Source of the DNA: Candidatus Nanoarchaeia archaeon
Lineage (GTDB): Archaea; Nanobdellota; Nanobdellia; Woesearchaeales; JANQNE01
DNA length: 64,000 bases
Assembly: GCA_028279725.1 (NCBI GenBank)
Contig: JANQNE010000010.1
Location: 62,001 to 126,000, forward strand
Direction: 5' to 3'
Both the position numbers and the translations under genes were made by a program. Shown here one piece after another: positions 16,102 through 24,758 of this stretch (the stretch's first letter is position 1; every line of letters starts with the position of its first letter). The notes under the pieces are model-generated. The model saw only the letters and a list, made by a program, of their open reading frames with translations, was not told where the DNA came from and searched no databases.

Positions 16102-17079
16102 ATGTCACAGCCAATTATTAGGTTAAAAGGGGTTAAAAAGAGCTTTAACAGGAAATCAGTTCTAAATAATGTCAACTTAGACATTAAGAAAGGAGAGGTC
16201 TTTGGAGTTATTGGGCTAAGTGGATCCGGAAAAACAACACTTCTAAATTCATTGATCGGATTCTTAGAACCTGAAGAAGGAAAGATATTATACAATCATC
16301 CAACCTTCCCCACAAAATATTCAATCTCTATATTCGAAGATCTTTTAGAGGTAAGAAAGATATTTGGTTTCGCTCCTCAAAATCCCTCTTTCTATCCTAA
16401 ACTTACTGCAGAAGAGAACCTCGATCATTTTGGATCATTATACAAGATAAGGAAAGATATCAGAAAAAAGAACACAGAATATCTGCTAAAACTTGTTGAT
16501 CTATATGATGCAAAAGACACAGTTGGAGATTCACTTTCAGGGGGTATGCAGAAAAGACTCTCCATAGCATGTGCACTTATCCACAACCCAAAAGTATTGA
16601 TCCTGGACGAACCGACAGCAGACTTAGATCCTCATCTAAGAAACCAGATGTGGGATATAATTAAAAATATCAACAAGCAGGGAACAACTGTTCTTGTTTC
16701 TTCACATTTTCTGGAAGAAGTAGAATTGTTATGTGACAGGGTAGGAGTTCTGCATAATGGACATATGCTTGAAGTAGGAACACCAGATGAACTAAAAGAC
16801 AGGTTCTCCAAAAATGAAGAGATCCATCTTGAGACAAGCCCAGGAAAATATGATGTAATCTACAAAAAACTAAGAAAAAACAGATCTTTAGCTGTAAAAA
16901 AGATGGTCAACAAAGGTACAAAGATAATCATCTACACACCTAAAGCAGAATCAACTCTCCATAAGCTTCTTCATATATTAGAAGGCATGCATGAAAAACT
17001 CATAGATGTTTATGTAAATAAGCCATCACTTGGAGAGGTATTTGAATCCCTCACAAGCAAGTCAGTTAACCTAAAATGA
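16102..17079 (+). CDS. ABC transporter ATP-binding protein (ABC-2 exporter type)
   Basis: A 325-aa ATPase of an exporter. Walker A is GLSGSGKTT (about 38-46), the Q-loop is FGFAPQNPSF, the signature is DSLSGGMQKRL, and Walker B is PKVLILDEPTADLDP. The switch histidine lies in VLVSSHFLEE. A C-terminal domain of about 100 residues follows, as in multidrug, polysaccharide and Nod-type exporters of the ABC-2 class. It overlaps the permease gene by 4 bp. The substrate is unknown. Confidence 0.93.
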   Translation: MSQPIIRLKGVKKSFNRKSVLNNVNLDIKKGEVFGVIGLSGSGKTTLLNSLIGFLEPEEGKILYNHPTFPTKYSISIFEDLLEVRKIFGFAPQNPSFYPKLTAEENLDHFGSLYKIRKDIRKKNTEYLLKLVDLYDAKDTVGDSLSGGMQKRLSIACALIHNPKVLILDEPTADLDPHLRNQMWDIIKNINKQGTTVLVSSHFLEEVELLCDRVGVLHNGHMLEVGTPDELKDRFSKNEEIHLETSPGKYDVIYKKLRKNRSLAVKKMVNKGTKIIIYTPKAESTLHKLLHILEGMHEKLIDVYVNKPSLGEVFESLTSKSVNLK

Positions 17080-18875
17080 ACGTAATAACAAAGATCATAA
17101 AGAAGAATTTCAAGCTTTTGACTAGATCGAAATCTTCTGCATTGGTCATAATATTAGGGCCCTTACTTTTGATTTTCCTAGTCGGAATTGCATTTGACAC
17201 TTCAAACACATATAACCTAAACATAGGCATATATTCTCCTGAATACAGCAATGTTACAGATTCCTTTGTAGATAAACTATCTGAGAAGAACTTCAATGTA
17301 AAACAGTTCGATTCTGAGATAAAATGCGTAGATGAGATAAAACAGGGAAGGACTCATACATGTATAGTCTTCCCCAGAGATCTTTCTTTTGACGACAAAA
17401 ACGTAACGAATGAGATAACATTCCACATAGATTACTCAAAGATAAATTTAGTCTGGGCGATTGTAGATACAATAACTGAAAAGATGTCTGCAACAGAATC
17501 AGAAGTAAGCGAAGACTTGACAAATGTATTGATAAACAAGCTTGAATACACCAGAGCATCAATATTTGAGAAAAAACCTCTTTTATCCTCAATGAACACC
17601 CAGATCTCAGATGTAAAATCTCAGATCCAAAAAATAAAAGACGAATTGGAAAAATTAGATCTCTCTCTTGACAAAGAAAGTTTCAAAATCTCAGACATAA
17701 CAACAAAGAACCAGCAGATAAAGGATGAGATAGATTCGTTACAAAGAGATACAGCTACAAGGCTTAGTGAAATCTCAACAAGCCTAAACTTAACTCAGAG
17801 AAAGATAGAGAAGCTCAACAACACACTAGAAGAAGAAAAACTGGATGTATTAGATAATTTTCCGCCTATAGAGGCAAACGTAAATTCAATAAGATATAAA
17901 TTCAATAGAAGCACAAACATCTCAGCAACAAGCTGGGCTGATATGAACGCAATCATATCTTCTTTCGAAGGTTCTATAGATAAGATAAAATCTAACTTAG
18001 ATCAGGCATCATCAACAAGGCTTGAATCAAACAATGACATAGAGATAGCAAAAGGCCTTATAGATTCATCATTAAACAACTTAAACAACTTAGAAACAAC
18101 ACTAAATTCAATTGACTCAGCAATAGCTTCTATCCAGGTTACAAATGTAGAAGACATAGTAAATCCAATAACAACAACGATTAAGCCAGTAACACAGCAG
18201 AATACACAGCTTAACTACTTATTCCCAAGCTTAGCGGTCTTAGTTATAATGTTCATAAGTATCTTGCTATCTACAACAATAATAATGATGGAAAAACATT
18301 CTCCAGCACATTTTAGGAACTTTATCACTCCGATAAAAGACATTACATTCATCCTCGGAACATATTTTACAAACATTATACTGGTGATGCTTCAAGTAGT
18401 CATAATATTAGCAGTCTCTTCTTATTTCTTCAAAACAAACATTCTTTCAAGCTTCCTTAATATCTCATTATTACTCTTAATAATAACTTCTTTATTCACA
18501 TTCATAGGCATGGCAATAGGTTATCTCTTCAATTCAGAAGAAACAGCAACCTTAGCATCAATCTCGATAGGAACAATCCTGCTATTACTATCAAGCACAA
18601 TCCTGCCGCTAGAGACTATGCCAGAGTACGTCTCTCAGATAGCACGTTTCAATCCTTTCGTCATATCAGAATCTCTGTTGAGAAAAGTCCTTTTATTCAA
18701 CCCACCTGTGATCGAACTCCTAAGCGAACTTGCAATCTTGCTTAGCTATGGTGCTTTGCTTTTCGTATTTGTCTGGTTCTTACAGAAAGCATACAAGCTA
18801 AACTACTTGAACAAGATAGTCAACTTTGAGCATAAGCTTTTTGACAAAAAGAACAAGATAAAGAAATCAAAATGA
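17076..18875 (+). CDS. ABC-2 type permease with large extracytoplasmic coiled-coil domain
   Basis: A 599-aa permease partner of the preceding ATPase. TM1 (about 22-42) is followed by a very long extracytoplasmic region (about 45-380). This includes a YhgE/Pip-like alpha/beta part and a strong heptad region (about 165-350). The remaining five or so TM segments are C-terminal (about 385-575), with IMMEKHSPAHFRNFITPI in the first cytoplasmic loop, a typical ABC-2 feature. The coiled coil may reach to the surface layer or bind substrate outside the membrane. The stop overlaps the next gene by 4 bp. Confidence 0.85.
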   Translation: MNVITKIIKKNFKLLTRSKSSALVIILGPLLLIFLVGIAFDTSNTYNLNIGIYSPEYSNVTDSFVDKLSEKNFNVKQFDSEIKCVDEIKQGRTHTCIVFPRDLSFDDKNVTNEITFHIDYSKINLVWAIVDTITEKMSATESEVSEDLTNVLINKLEYTRASIFEKKPLLSSMNTQISDVKSQIQKIKDELEKLDLSLDKESFKISDITTKNQQIKDEIDSLQRDTATRLSEISTSLNLTQRKIEKLNNTLEEEKLDVLDNFPPIEANVNSIRYKFNRSTNISATSWADMNAIISSFEGSIDKIKSNLDQASSTRLESNNDIEIAKGLIDSSLNNLNNLETTLNSIDSAIASIQVTNVEDIVNPITTTIKPVTQQNTQLNYLFPSLAVLVIMFISILLSTTIIMMEKHSPAHFRNFITPIKDITFILGTYFTNIILVMLQVVIILAVSSYFFKTNILSSFLNISLLLLIITSLFTFIGMAIGYLFNSEETATLASISIGTILLLLSSTILPLETMPEYVSQIARFNPFVISESLLRKVLLFNPPVIELLSELAILLSYGALLFVFVWFLQKAYKLNYLNKIVNFEHKLFDKKNKIKKSK

Positions 18876-19390
18876 TCATAGCTATTTCTGGAACTCCTGG
18901 CACAGGTAAGACATTTCTGTCAAAAAAGCTCTCAAAAACACTGAAATACAAATACATTGACGTAAAAAGATTAATAACAAAACACAAGTTATCAGAAGGC
19001 TACGACAAAAAAAGACATTCAAAGATCGTAGATGAGAGAAAATTATCAAAATTCCTCATAAAAATAATAAAAGACTCCAAAGACAACATTATAATCGACT
19101 CCCATATGGTCCATTTTATCCCAAAAAGATACATAGATCTCTGCATAATAACAAGAACCGACCTAAAAGTCCTGGAAAAACGTCTAAAAAGGAAGAGATA
19201 CAACAAGGCAAAAATAAGGGAAAATCTTGATGCAGAGATCTTCGAAATCTGCCTTTCAGAGGCAAAAAAACTAAAGCATACGATTCTCGTAATAGATACA
19301 TCAAAACGTTTAAATATTAGCAGTTTGGCCACTACCCTTAGGGTGAGTGGTAATGGAAATAAACAACCAAGCAAAAGAGTTAAACGATAA
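18872..19390 (+). CDS. AK6/Fap7-type adenylate kinase-like NTPase
   Basis: A 172-aa P-loop protein of the archaeal/eukaryotic AK6 (Fap7, hCINAP) group, linked in that family to adenylate kinase activity and to small-subunit ribosome maturation. Walker A is GTPGTGKT (about 7-14). A NMP-side DSHMVHFIP motif and a LID-like RTDLKVLEKRLKRKRYNKAKIRENLDAEI segment are typical. The last 28 or so residues do not look like the family and overlap the next gene by 38 bp, including its TATA box. It is translationally coupled to the ABC permease by a 4-bp overlap, though no functional link is evident. Confidence 0.88.
   Translation: MIIAISGTPGTGKTFLSKKLSKTLKYKYIDVKRLITKHKLSEGYDKKRHSKIVDERKLSKFLIKIIKDSKDNIIIDSHMVHFIPKRYIDLCIITRTDLKVLEKRLKRKRYNKAKIRENLDAEIFEICLSEAKKLKHTILVIDTSKRLNISSLATTLRVSGNGNKQPSKRVKR
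19309..19350 (+). promoter_or_regulatory. Promoter and palindrome for the aminotransferase gene
   Basis: TTTAAATA (19309-19316) predicts transcription starting near 19339. An inverted repeat, CCACTACCCT (19329-19338) and AGGGTGAGTGG (19340-19350), perfect except for one bulged base, is centred on that predicted start. It also contains the GGGTGAG ribosome site of the ATG at 19353. It fits either a repressor operator over the start site or an RNA element. Confidence 0.45.
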
Positions 19391-20648
19391 GATAACAGCA
19401 AATAATTCTAACATAGTGGAGATGCTTTCAGAGAGAGGAAAAGCTATTTTCTTCCCGAAATTAGGCATCTTAGGCCAGACAGCAGAAGCTAAAGGCAAGA
19501 AGATCAACGCAACAATTGGAATAGCAGTAGAAGATGATGGATCACCAATGCGTCTTAATTCTATAGCAAAGAACATCAGCATTGGACCAAAAGATGCCTT
19601 TCCATATGCTCCGAGTTTCGGAAAAAAGGAACTAAGAGCTAAATGGAAAGAGATGCTTTATGATAAGAATCCAACACTAAAGGATAAGACAATTTCGCTG
19701 CCTGTAGTGACAAACGCTCTTACTCACGGACTAAGCATAGCAGCATATCTTTTCCTAGAGGAGGGAGAAAACATAATCATACCTAATCCATTCTGGGGAA
19801 ACTATAAGCTTGTATTCATAAATGGGTATAAGACAAAGATCAAGAACTTTGAATGCTTCAAAGAAGGAGCTTTCAACACAGAAGGACTTAAAGAAGTTCT
19901 AACATCAGGATCTCCAGGAAAAAGAGTCCTGCTATTAAACTTCCCAAATAACCCTTCAGGGTACACCCCAACAGACGATGACATGAAGTCAATCATAGCA
20001 ACAATCAAAGAAGCAGCAGAAGCAGGAAACAACATAGTTGTCTTAGTTGACGACGCATACTTCGGCTTAGTATACAAAGATGGAATCTACAAAGAATCTA
20101 TCTTTGCAGAACTTGCAGACCTTCATGAGAAAGTTCTTGCAGTTAAACTTGACGGAGCTACAAAAGAAGACTACGTATGGGGATTCAGGACAGGATTCAT
20201 GACTTTTGCATCAAAAGGAATAAATGCTGAAGCAGCAGATGCTCTTGAATCAAAAGCAGCTGGAGCGATAAGAGGAAATATTTCCAACGCACCGCACATT
20301 TCCCAGTCTTTAGTCTTGGAATCTTTCTCATCACCAGAATACAAAGATGAGAAACAGGAGAAATACAACACACTGAAAGGAAGATTTGACGAAGTTGAAA
20401 AAACAATCAGCTCACATGAAGAATACAAAGAAGTATTCGAGCCGCTTCCGTTCAACTCAGGATATTTTATGTGTCTAAAACTCAAAGAAGGATTAGATGC
20501 AGAAACCATAAGAAAAAAACTTTTAGAGAAATACGACACCGGAATCATCGCTATGGGCAACATAATAAGAGTTGCATTCTCAGCAGTCAGCAAAGACCTG
20601 ATTCCAGAGATGTTTGATAATATCTACAAAGCTTGTAAGGAGGAATAA
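19353..20648 (+). CDS. Class I/II PLP-dependent aminotransferase
   Basis: A 431-aa fold-type I aminotransferase. Visible landmarks are VVTNALTHGLSIAAYLFLEEGENIIIPNPFWGNY (cofactor phosphate and substrate region), LLNFPNNPSGYTPT (conserved NNPSG), VVLVDDAYFGLVY (PLP pyridine-contacting Asp and Tyr), and the candidate Schiff-base lysine in KLDGATKEDYVWGFRTGFM, with the following Arg. The substrate cannot be assigned; aspartate- or aromatic-type is most likely by family. The ATG at 19353 is preferred over the GTG at 19347 because of the GGGTGA site. It is 2 bp from pckG, so joint expression linking amino-acid carbon to PEP is plausible. Confidence 0.85.
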   Translation: MEINNQAKELNDKITANNSNIVEMLSERGKAIFFPKLGILGQTAEAKGKKINATIGIAVEDDGSPMRLNSIAKNISIGPKDAFPYAPSFGKKELRAKWKEMLYDKNPTLKDKTISLPVVTNALTHGLSIAAYLFLEEGENIIIPNPFWGNYKLVFINGYKTKIKNFECFKEGAFNTEGLKEVLTSGSPGKRVLLLNFPNNPSGYTPTDDDMKSIIATIKEAAEAGNNIVVLVDDAYFGLVYKDGIYKESIFAELADLHEKVLAVKLDGATKEDYVWGFRTGFMTFASKGINAEAADALESKAAGAIRGNISNAPHISQSLVLESFSSPEYKDEKQEKYNTLKGRFDEVEKTISSHEEYKEVFEPLPFNSGYFMCLKLKEGLDAETIRKKLLEKYDTGIIAMGNIIRVAFSAVSKDLIPEMFDNIYKACKEE

Positions 20649-20650
20649 AC

Positions 20651-22516
20651 ATGAACATCGATAAAAACATTTTAGATGAAGCAAATCTAGCAAAGCTAGA
20701 GGCTGTAAACAACCCAAAGGTAATGGAAATAGTTGAGAAATATGTTAACTTATGCAAACCAAGCAAGGTTACAGTTCTTACAGATTCTGAAGAGGATATG
20801 CAGTACGCAAGAGATTTAGCAGTAAAGAATGGAGAAGAGAAGAAATTATCCACCGAAGGACACACCATCCATTTTGACGGGATCAATGATCAGGGTAGAG
20901 ATTTAGAGAACACAAGAGTTCTTCTGCCCCCTGGAAAGAAATTAAGCAAAGCGATAAAGACTCTAGACAGAGAAGAAGGACTTAAAGAAGTTCTAGGTAT
21001 GCTTGATGGAATCATGGAAGGAAGAGAGATGCTTGTTAAGTTCTACTGCCTGGGTCCGGAGAATTCAAAATTTGCGATTCCAGCTCTTCAGATGACAGAT
21101 TCATCATATGTAGTACACAGCGAAGACATGTTATATAGGCAGGGATACAATCAATTCAAGAACCTAAATGGTTCAGGAGAGTTCTTTCACTTCATACACT
21201 CATCAGGAGAAGTAGATGAAAGAAAAAATACCAAGAATGTAGACAAAAGAAGAGTCTATATGGATCTAGAAGAAGAAAGGGTATTTACAATCAACAACCA
21301 ATATGCAGGAAACAGCGTAGGATTGAAGAAACTATCACTAAGGCTTGCTATTGGCAAGGCAAACAAAGAAGATTGGTTGTGCGAACACATGTTTATCATG
21401 GGTGTAAAACCTGAAGGAAAAGACAGGATCACATACTTTACAGGAGCATTCCCAAGTGCATGCGGAAAGACAAGTACAGCTATGATTCCTGGACAGACGA
21501 TTGTAGGAGATGATATTGCATATATCAGACCTGGAGAAGATGGTATTTCCTATGCTGTTAACGTTGAACAGGGAATCTTCGGGATAATCGCTGATGTAAA
21601 TCCAACAGACGACCCATTGATCTACAAATCACTGACAACACCTAGAGAACTGATCTTCTCAAATGTATTGGATGTTGATGGAACACCTTATTGGTTAAAC
21701 ATGGGCCAAGATATTCCATCAAAAGGAGAGAACTTCTCTGGAGACTGGGAAGAAGGCAAACAGGACGATAAAGGAAACGCAATCAGCCCTGCACACAAAA
21801 ATGCAAGGTACACGATAAGGATAAATGAACTTGACAATGCAGATGAACATCTTGACAATCCAGAAGGCGTCCCAGTATCAGGAATGATCTATGGTGGAAG
21901 AGATTCAGACACATCTCCTCCAGTTGTTCAGTCTCTTAGTTGGGCTCACGGAGTTTTTATTGGAAGTGCAATTGAGTCAGAAACTACAGCAACAGTTGTC
22001 GGAAGACCTACAGGAGTAAGAAAACACAATCCGATGTCCAACATAGAATTCTTGACAGTACCTCTTGCTACATACATAGAGAATCATCTTAAATTTGGAG
22101 AGACTCTTGACAAACCTCCTTTGATATTCTCAACAAACTATTTCCTTAAGGAAGACGGAAAGTTCCTTAACGAAAAAGTAGACAAGAAAGTATGGGTTGT
22201 ATGGATGGAGGGAAGAGTTCATAACGAATACGAAGCGATTGAAACTCCAATTGGTCATATCCCGAAATACGATGATCTAAAAGCACTATTCAAACAGATC
22301 TTCGACAGAGAATACACAGAAGACGAATACAAACAGCAGTTCTCAATAAAGATAGACAAGCTTTTAGAAAGGATGGACAGGATGGAAGCAACCTACAAGG
22401 AAGAAGAAGGAATTCCTCAGGTGTTTCATGACCACATACAGCAACAGAAAGAGAGATTAGTTGAAGCTAAAGAAAAGTACGACAAGGACGTAATTCTTCC
22501 GGGAGAGTTCGAATAA
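20651..22516 (+). CDS. pckG: Phosphoenolpyruvate carboxykinase (GTP)
   Basis: A 621-aa cytosolic enzyme that converts oxaloacetate plus GTP to PEP plus CO2, the entry to gluconeogenesis. The GTP-dependent class is identified by the P-loop region FPSACGKTSTAMIPG (about 266-280), the metal-binding VGDDIAYIRPGEDG, the substrate region NQYAGNSVGLKKLSLRLA, and the late PLATYIENHLKFG and FSTNYFLKEDGKFL segments. Length matches the family. It follows the aminotransferase by 2 bp with a GGAGG ribosome site. In a glycan-rich window it can supply carbon for hexose phosphates, but sugar-phosphate genes that would prove this are not in the window. Confidence 0.95.
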   Translation: MNIDKNILDEANLAKLEAVNNPKVMEIVEKYVNLCKPSKVTVLTDSEEDMQYARDLAVKNGEEKKLSTEGHTIHFDGINDQGRDLENTRVLLPPGKKLSKAIKTLDREEGLKEVLGMLDGIMEGREMLVKFYCLGPENSKFAIPALQMTDSSYVVHSEDMLYRQGYNQFKNLNGSGEFFHFIHSSGEVDERKNTKNVDKRRVYMDLEEERVFTINNQYAGNSVGLKKLSLRLAIGKANKEDWLCEHMFIMGVKPEGKDRITYFTGAFPSACGKTSTAMIPGQTIVGDDIAYIRPGEDGISYAVNVEQGIFGIIADVNPTDDPLIYKSLTTPRELIFSNVLDVDGTPYWLNMGQDIPSKGENFSGDWEEGKQDDKGNAISPAHKNARYTIRINELDNADEHLDNPEGVPVSGMIYGGRDSDTSPPVVQSLSWAHGVFIGSAIESETTATVVGRPTGVRKHNPMSNIEFLTVPLATYIENHLKFGETLDKPPLIFSTNYFLKEDGKFLNEKVDKKVWVVWMEGRVHNEYEAIETPIGHIPKYDDLKALFKQIFDREYTEDEYKQQFSIKIDKLLERMDRMEATYKEEEGIPQVFHDHIQQQKERLVEAKEKYDKDVILPGEFE

Positions 22517-22559
22517 TCTCAGATACATTTATATATTCTTTTTTTCTTTTTCTTTTTCT

Positions 22560-23657
22560 ATGAAAAATCAAGTATCAGCTTTAGAACTGCACTACATAAC
22601 AAAAGAACTTAAGTCCCTAATAGATGGAAAAGTAGACAAGATATATCATCCGGAAAAAACAGAACTTCTTCTACAACTTCACATACCGAACACAGGAAAA
22701 AAAATCCTGAGAATCTCAGTTCCAAATTTCATCTATATAACAAACTATAAGCCAAAACAGCAGCAACCATCAGGATTCTGCACTTATCTAAGAAGAAAAC
22801 TCACAAATGCCCGTCTGAGATCCATAACTCAGCTTAATTTTGAGAGAATAACAGAATTAGTATTTGAGACAAAAGAAGAAAGTTACTCCCTAATCATCGA
22901 GCTTTTCAGCAAAGGAAACATAATTCTGCTAAAAGACAAAGAGATTCTCTCAGCAATAGACTATCAGACTTGGAAAGAAAGGACAATAAAACCAAAAGAG
23001 AAATACATCCACCCAGTAAGAGAGCTAAATTTCCTAAAACTGACAGAAAAAGACCTGGCAAAACTATTAAAGACATCAGACAAGGAATCAGTAGTAAAGG
23101 CCTTAGCCATGGATCTCGGATTAGGCGGGTTTTATGCAGAAGAGATATGCTTCTTAGCAGATATTGACAAAAACATAGCTCCAAAAAAACTAAAACAGAC
23201 AAAAGAGCTTTTCAGCTCATTAAAATCACTGAGAAACAAGAAGATTACTCCTTCAACAACAGGCTCAGAAATGATCCCTTTCTCATTAGAATCAAAAAAA
23301 TCAGAAAAAACAGATCAACAGTCTTTCAACGAGCTTCTCGACTCAAGATTAACACAAGCTCAGAAAGAGACAGCAGAAGCAGAACAGCTAAAGACAAAAA
23401 ACAAAGAGATAGACAAGGTAAAGAGGATAATAGAAGCACAAGAATCAACAATAAAGAAATTAGAAAAAAAAGAAACACAGGAGAGAGAAAAAGCAGAAGC
23501 AATATACAACAGCTATCAGCAGGTAAACGACATCCTGAAACAACTAACAAAAGCAAGATCAAAATTCTCAGCAAAAGAGATCAAAGAAAAGCTAAAAGGA
23601 AATAAGACAATAAAAGATTTCAATCCGAAAGAAAAGACAATCACAGTTGAGCTATAA
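22560..23657 (+). CDS. NFACT/Rqc2-like protein, short form lacking NFACT-R
   Basis: A 365-aa protein matching the N-terminal part of NFACT (Rqc2/NEMF/RqcH) proteins, which bind stalled 60S/50S-tRNA complexes. The NFACT-N start is typical: SALELHYITKEL, then GKVDKIYHP, then FCTYLRRKLTNARL with the conserved Arg-rich helix. KGNIILLKD and a helical region lead into a long coiled coil (about 255-345). The protein ends with SAKEIKEKLKGNK..., where full-length archaeal members continue for some 200-300 residues into NFACT-R. The reading frame ends cleanly 1 bp into the next gene, so this is a natural short form rather than a visible frameshift. A TATA box (about 22528-22535) suggests a leaderless mRNA. 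Confidence 0.82.
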   Translation: MKNQVSALELHYITKELKSLIDGKVDKIYHPEKTELLLQLHIPNTGKKILRISVPNFIYITNYKPKQQQPSGFCTYLRRKLTNARLRSITQLNFERITELVFETKEESYSLIIELFSKGNIILLKDKEILSAIDYQTWKERTIKPKEKYIHPVRELNFLKLTEKDLAKLLKTSDKESVVKALAMDLGLGGFYAEEICFLADIDKNIAPKKLKQTKELFSSLKSLRNKKITPSTTGSEMIPFSLESKKSEKTDQQSFNELLDSRLTQAQKETAEAEQLKTKNKEIDKVKRIIEAQESTIKKLEKKETQEREKAEAIYNSYQQVNDILKQLTKARSKFSAKEIKEKLKGNKTIKDFNPKEKTITVEL

Positions 23658-24541
23658 TGAAAAACTATTTTTTAGAGAGATACAGAAGATTTGGCCAGGA
23701 CATAGATCCAAAAAAGATTAAACTAGATTCCTCTATAAGGATCAACACATTAAAGATAGATGAAAAAAAAATGATAAGTCAATTAAAATCAAAAGTTAAC
23801 ATTGAAAAAGTTCCAGAGATAAAAAACTGCTACAGGATAAAAAAACAAAATTTCTCATTAGCATCAACACAAGAATACTTACATGGATACATGTACATCC
23901 AGGAAGTTGCATCTCAAGTCTCAGCCTTAGCCTTAGATCCAAAACCAGGAGACTTAGTTCTTGACATGTGTGCAGCTCCAGGTTCCAAGACAACTCAGCT
24001 TGCCCAGCTGATGAAAAACCAAGGAGAGATCATAGCTTTAGACATAAGGACAGAACGTCTAAAAGCACTAAGAAACAACCTAGAGAGATGCGGCGTAAAG
24101 AACACAATAACTTATAACAAAGATGCAAGATATGCTTCAGACTTAAACCTACAATTCGACAAAATATTACTCGATGCTCCTTGCTCTGGAAACTTCGCTA
24201 CAGACCCAGACTGGCTTGAAAAAAGAGACCCAAATGATGTGACTGAGAACACAGATATCCAAAAATCACTCTTAAAATCAGCTGTAAATTGCCTAAAACC
24301 AAAAGGAACTTTGGTCTACTCAACATGTTCATTAGAGCCTGAAGAAGACGAATTCATGATTGAATGGGCTATTCAAAATCTCAAACTAAAATTGGAAAAA
24401 ATAGATATTAAATTAGGCTCAGAAGGCCTTACAACCATAGAAAAAAAGCAATTAAGCAAGGAAATAGCAAAAACAAGGCGTTTTTGGCCTAATTTGACCA
24501 AAACACAAGGTTTCTACATAGCTAAACTAACTAAAATTTAG
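23657..24541 (+). CDS. Nop2/Sun (RsmB)-family RNA m5C methyltransferase
   Basis: A 294-aa SAM-dependent cytosine-5 RNA methyltransferase. The SAM motif is VLDMCAAPGSKTTQLAQLM (about 98-116). The two catalytic cysteines lie in DAPCSGNF (motif IV) and YSTCSLEPEEDE (motif VI), as required for this family. The N-terminal RNA-recognition part is short and no PUA domain is visible. Target is rRNA or tRNA and cannot be told from sequence. It overlaps the NFACT gene by one base, and a 5S rRNA gene follows, so the context is translation-related. Confidence 0.92.
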   Translation: MKNYFLERYRRFGQDIDPKKIKLDSSIRINTLKIDEKKMISQLKSKVNIEKVPEIKNCYRIKKQNFSLASTQEYLHGYMYIQEVASQVSALALDPKPGDLVLDMCAAPGSKTTQLAQLMKNQGEIIALDIRTERLKALRNNLERCGVKNTITYNKDARYASDLNLQFDKILLDAPCSGNFATDPDWLEKRDPNDVTENTDIQKSLLKSAVNCLKPKGTLVYSTCSLEPEEDEFMIEWAIQNLKLKLEKIDIKLGSEGLTTIEKKQLSKEIAKTRRFWPNLTKTQGFYIAKLTKI

Positions 24542-24548
24542 CATAAGC

Positions 24549-24556
24549 TTTATAAA
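24549..24556 (+). promoter_or_regulatory. TATA box of the 5S rRNA gene
   Basis: TTTATAAA is centred about 25 nt before the first paired base of the 5S rRNA at 24578, a normal archaeal promoter spacing. It lies just after the methyltransferase stop. Confidence 0.65.
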
Positions 24557-24576
24557 CAACCCCAGATTCCTAGCTC

Positions 24577-24691
24577 ATGGACGGCCATAGGGGCTTGGTT
24601 CACCCGATCCCATTTCGAACTCGGAAGTTAAGCAAGCCTCCGTTTTAAGTTGTACTGCACTTCTGTGCGGGAACCTTAGAAAGCTGTCCAC
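24577..24691 (+). rRNA. 5S ribosomal RNA
   Basis: The conserved 5S loop sequence is present (GATCCCAT.TCGAACTCGG followed by AAGTTAAGC, about 24606-24633). The ends pair as helix I: TGGACGGC at 24578-24585 with GCTGTCCA at 24683-24690. At about 115 nt the length is normal. It has its own TATA box and is followed by a short T-rich stretch (TTTCTTTT, 24693-24700) that may terminate transcription. No 16S, 23S or tRNA gene is nearby, so this is a solitary 5S gene, as in several archaea with unlinked rRNA genes. Confidence 0.93.
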
Positions 24692-24758
24692 CTTTCTTTT
24701 ATTATAATAAGATAATTTTTTAAAGCAACAATCTTTTCTATCGATTTGAGGTGTAAAA

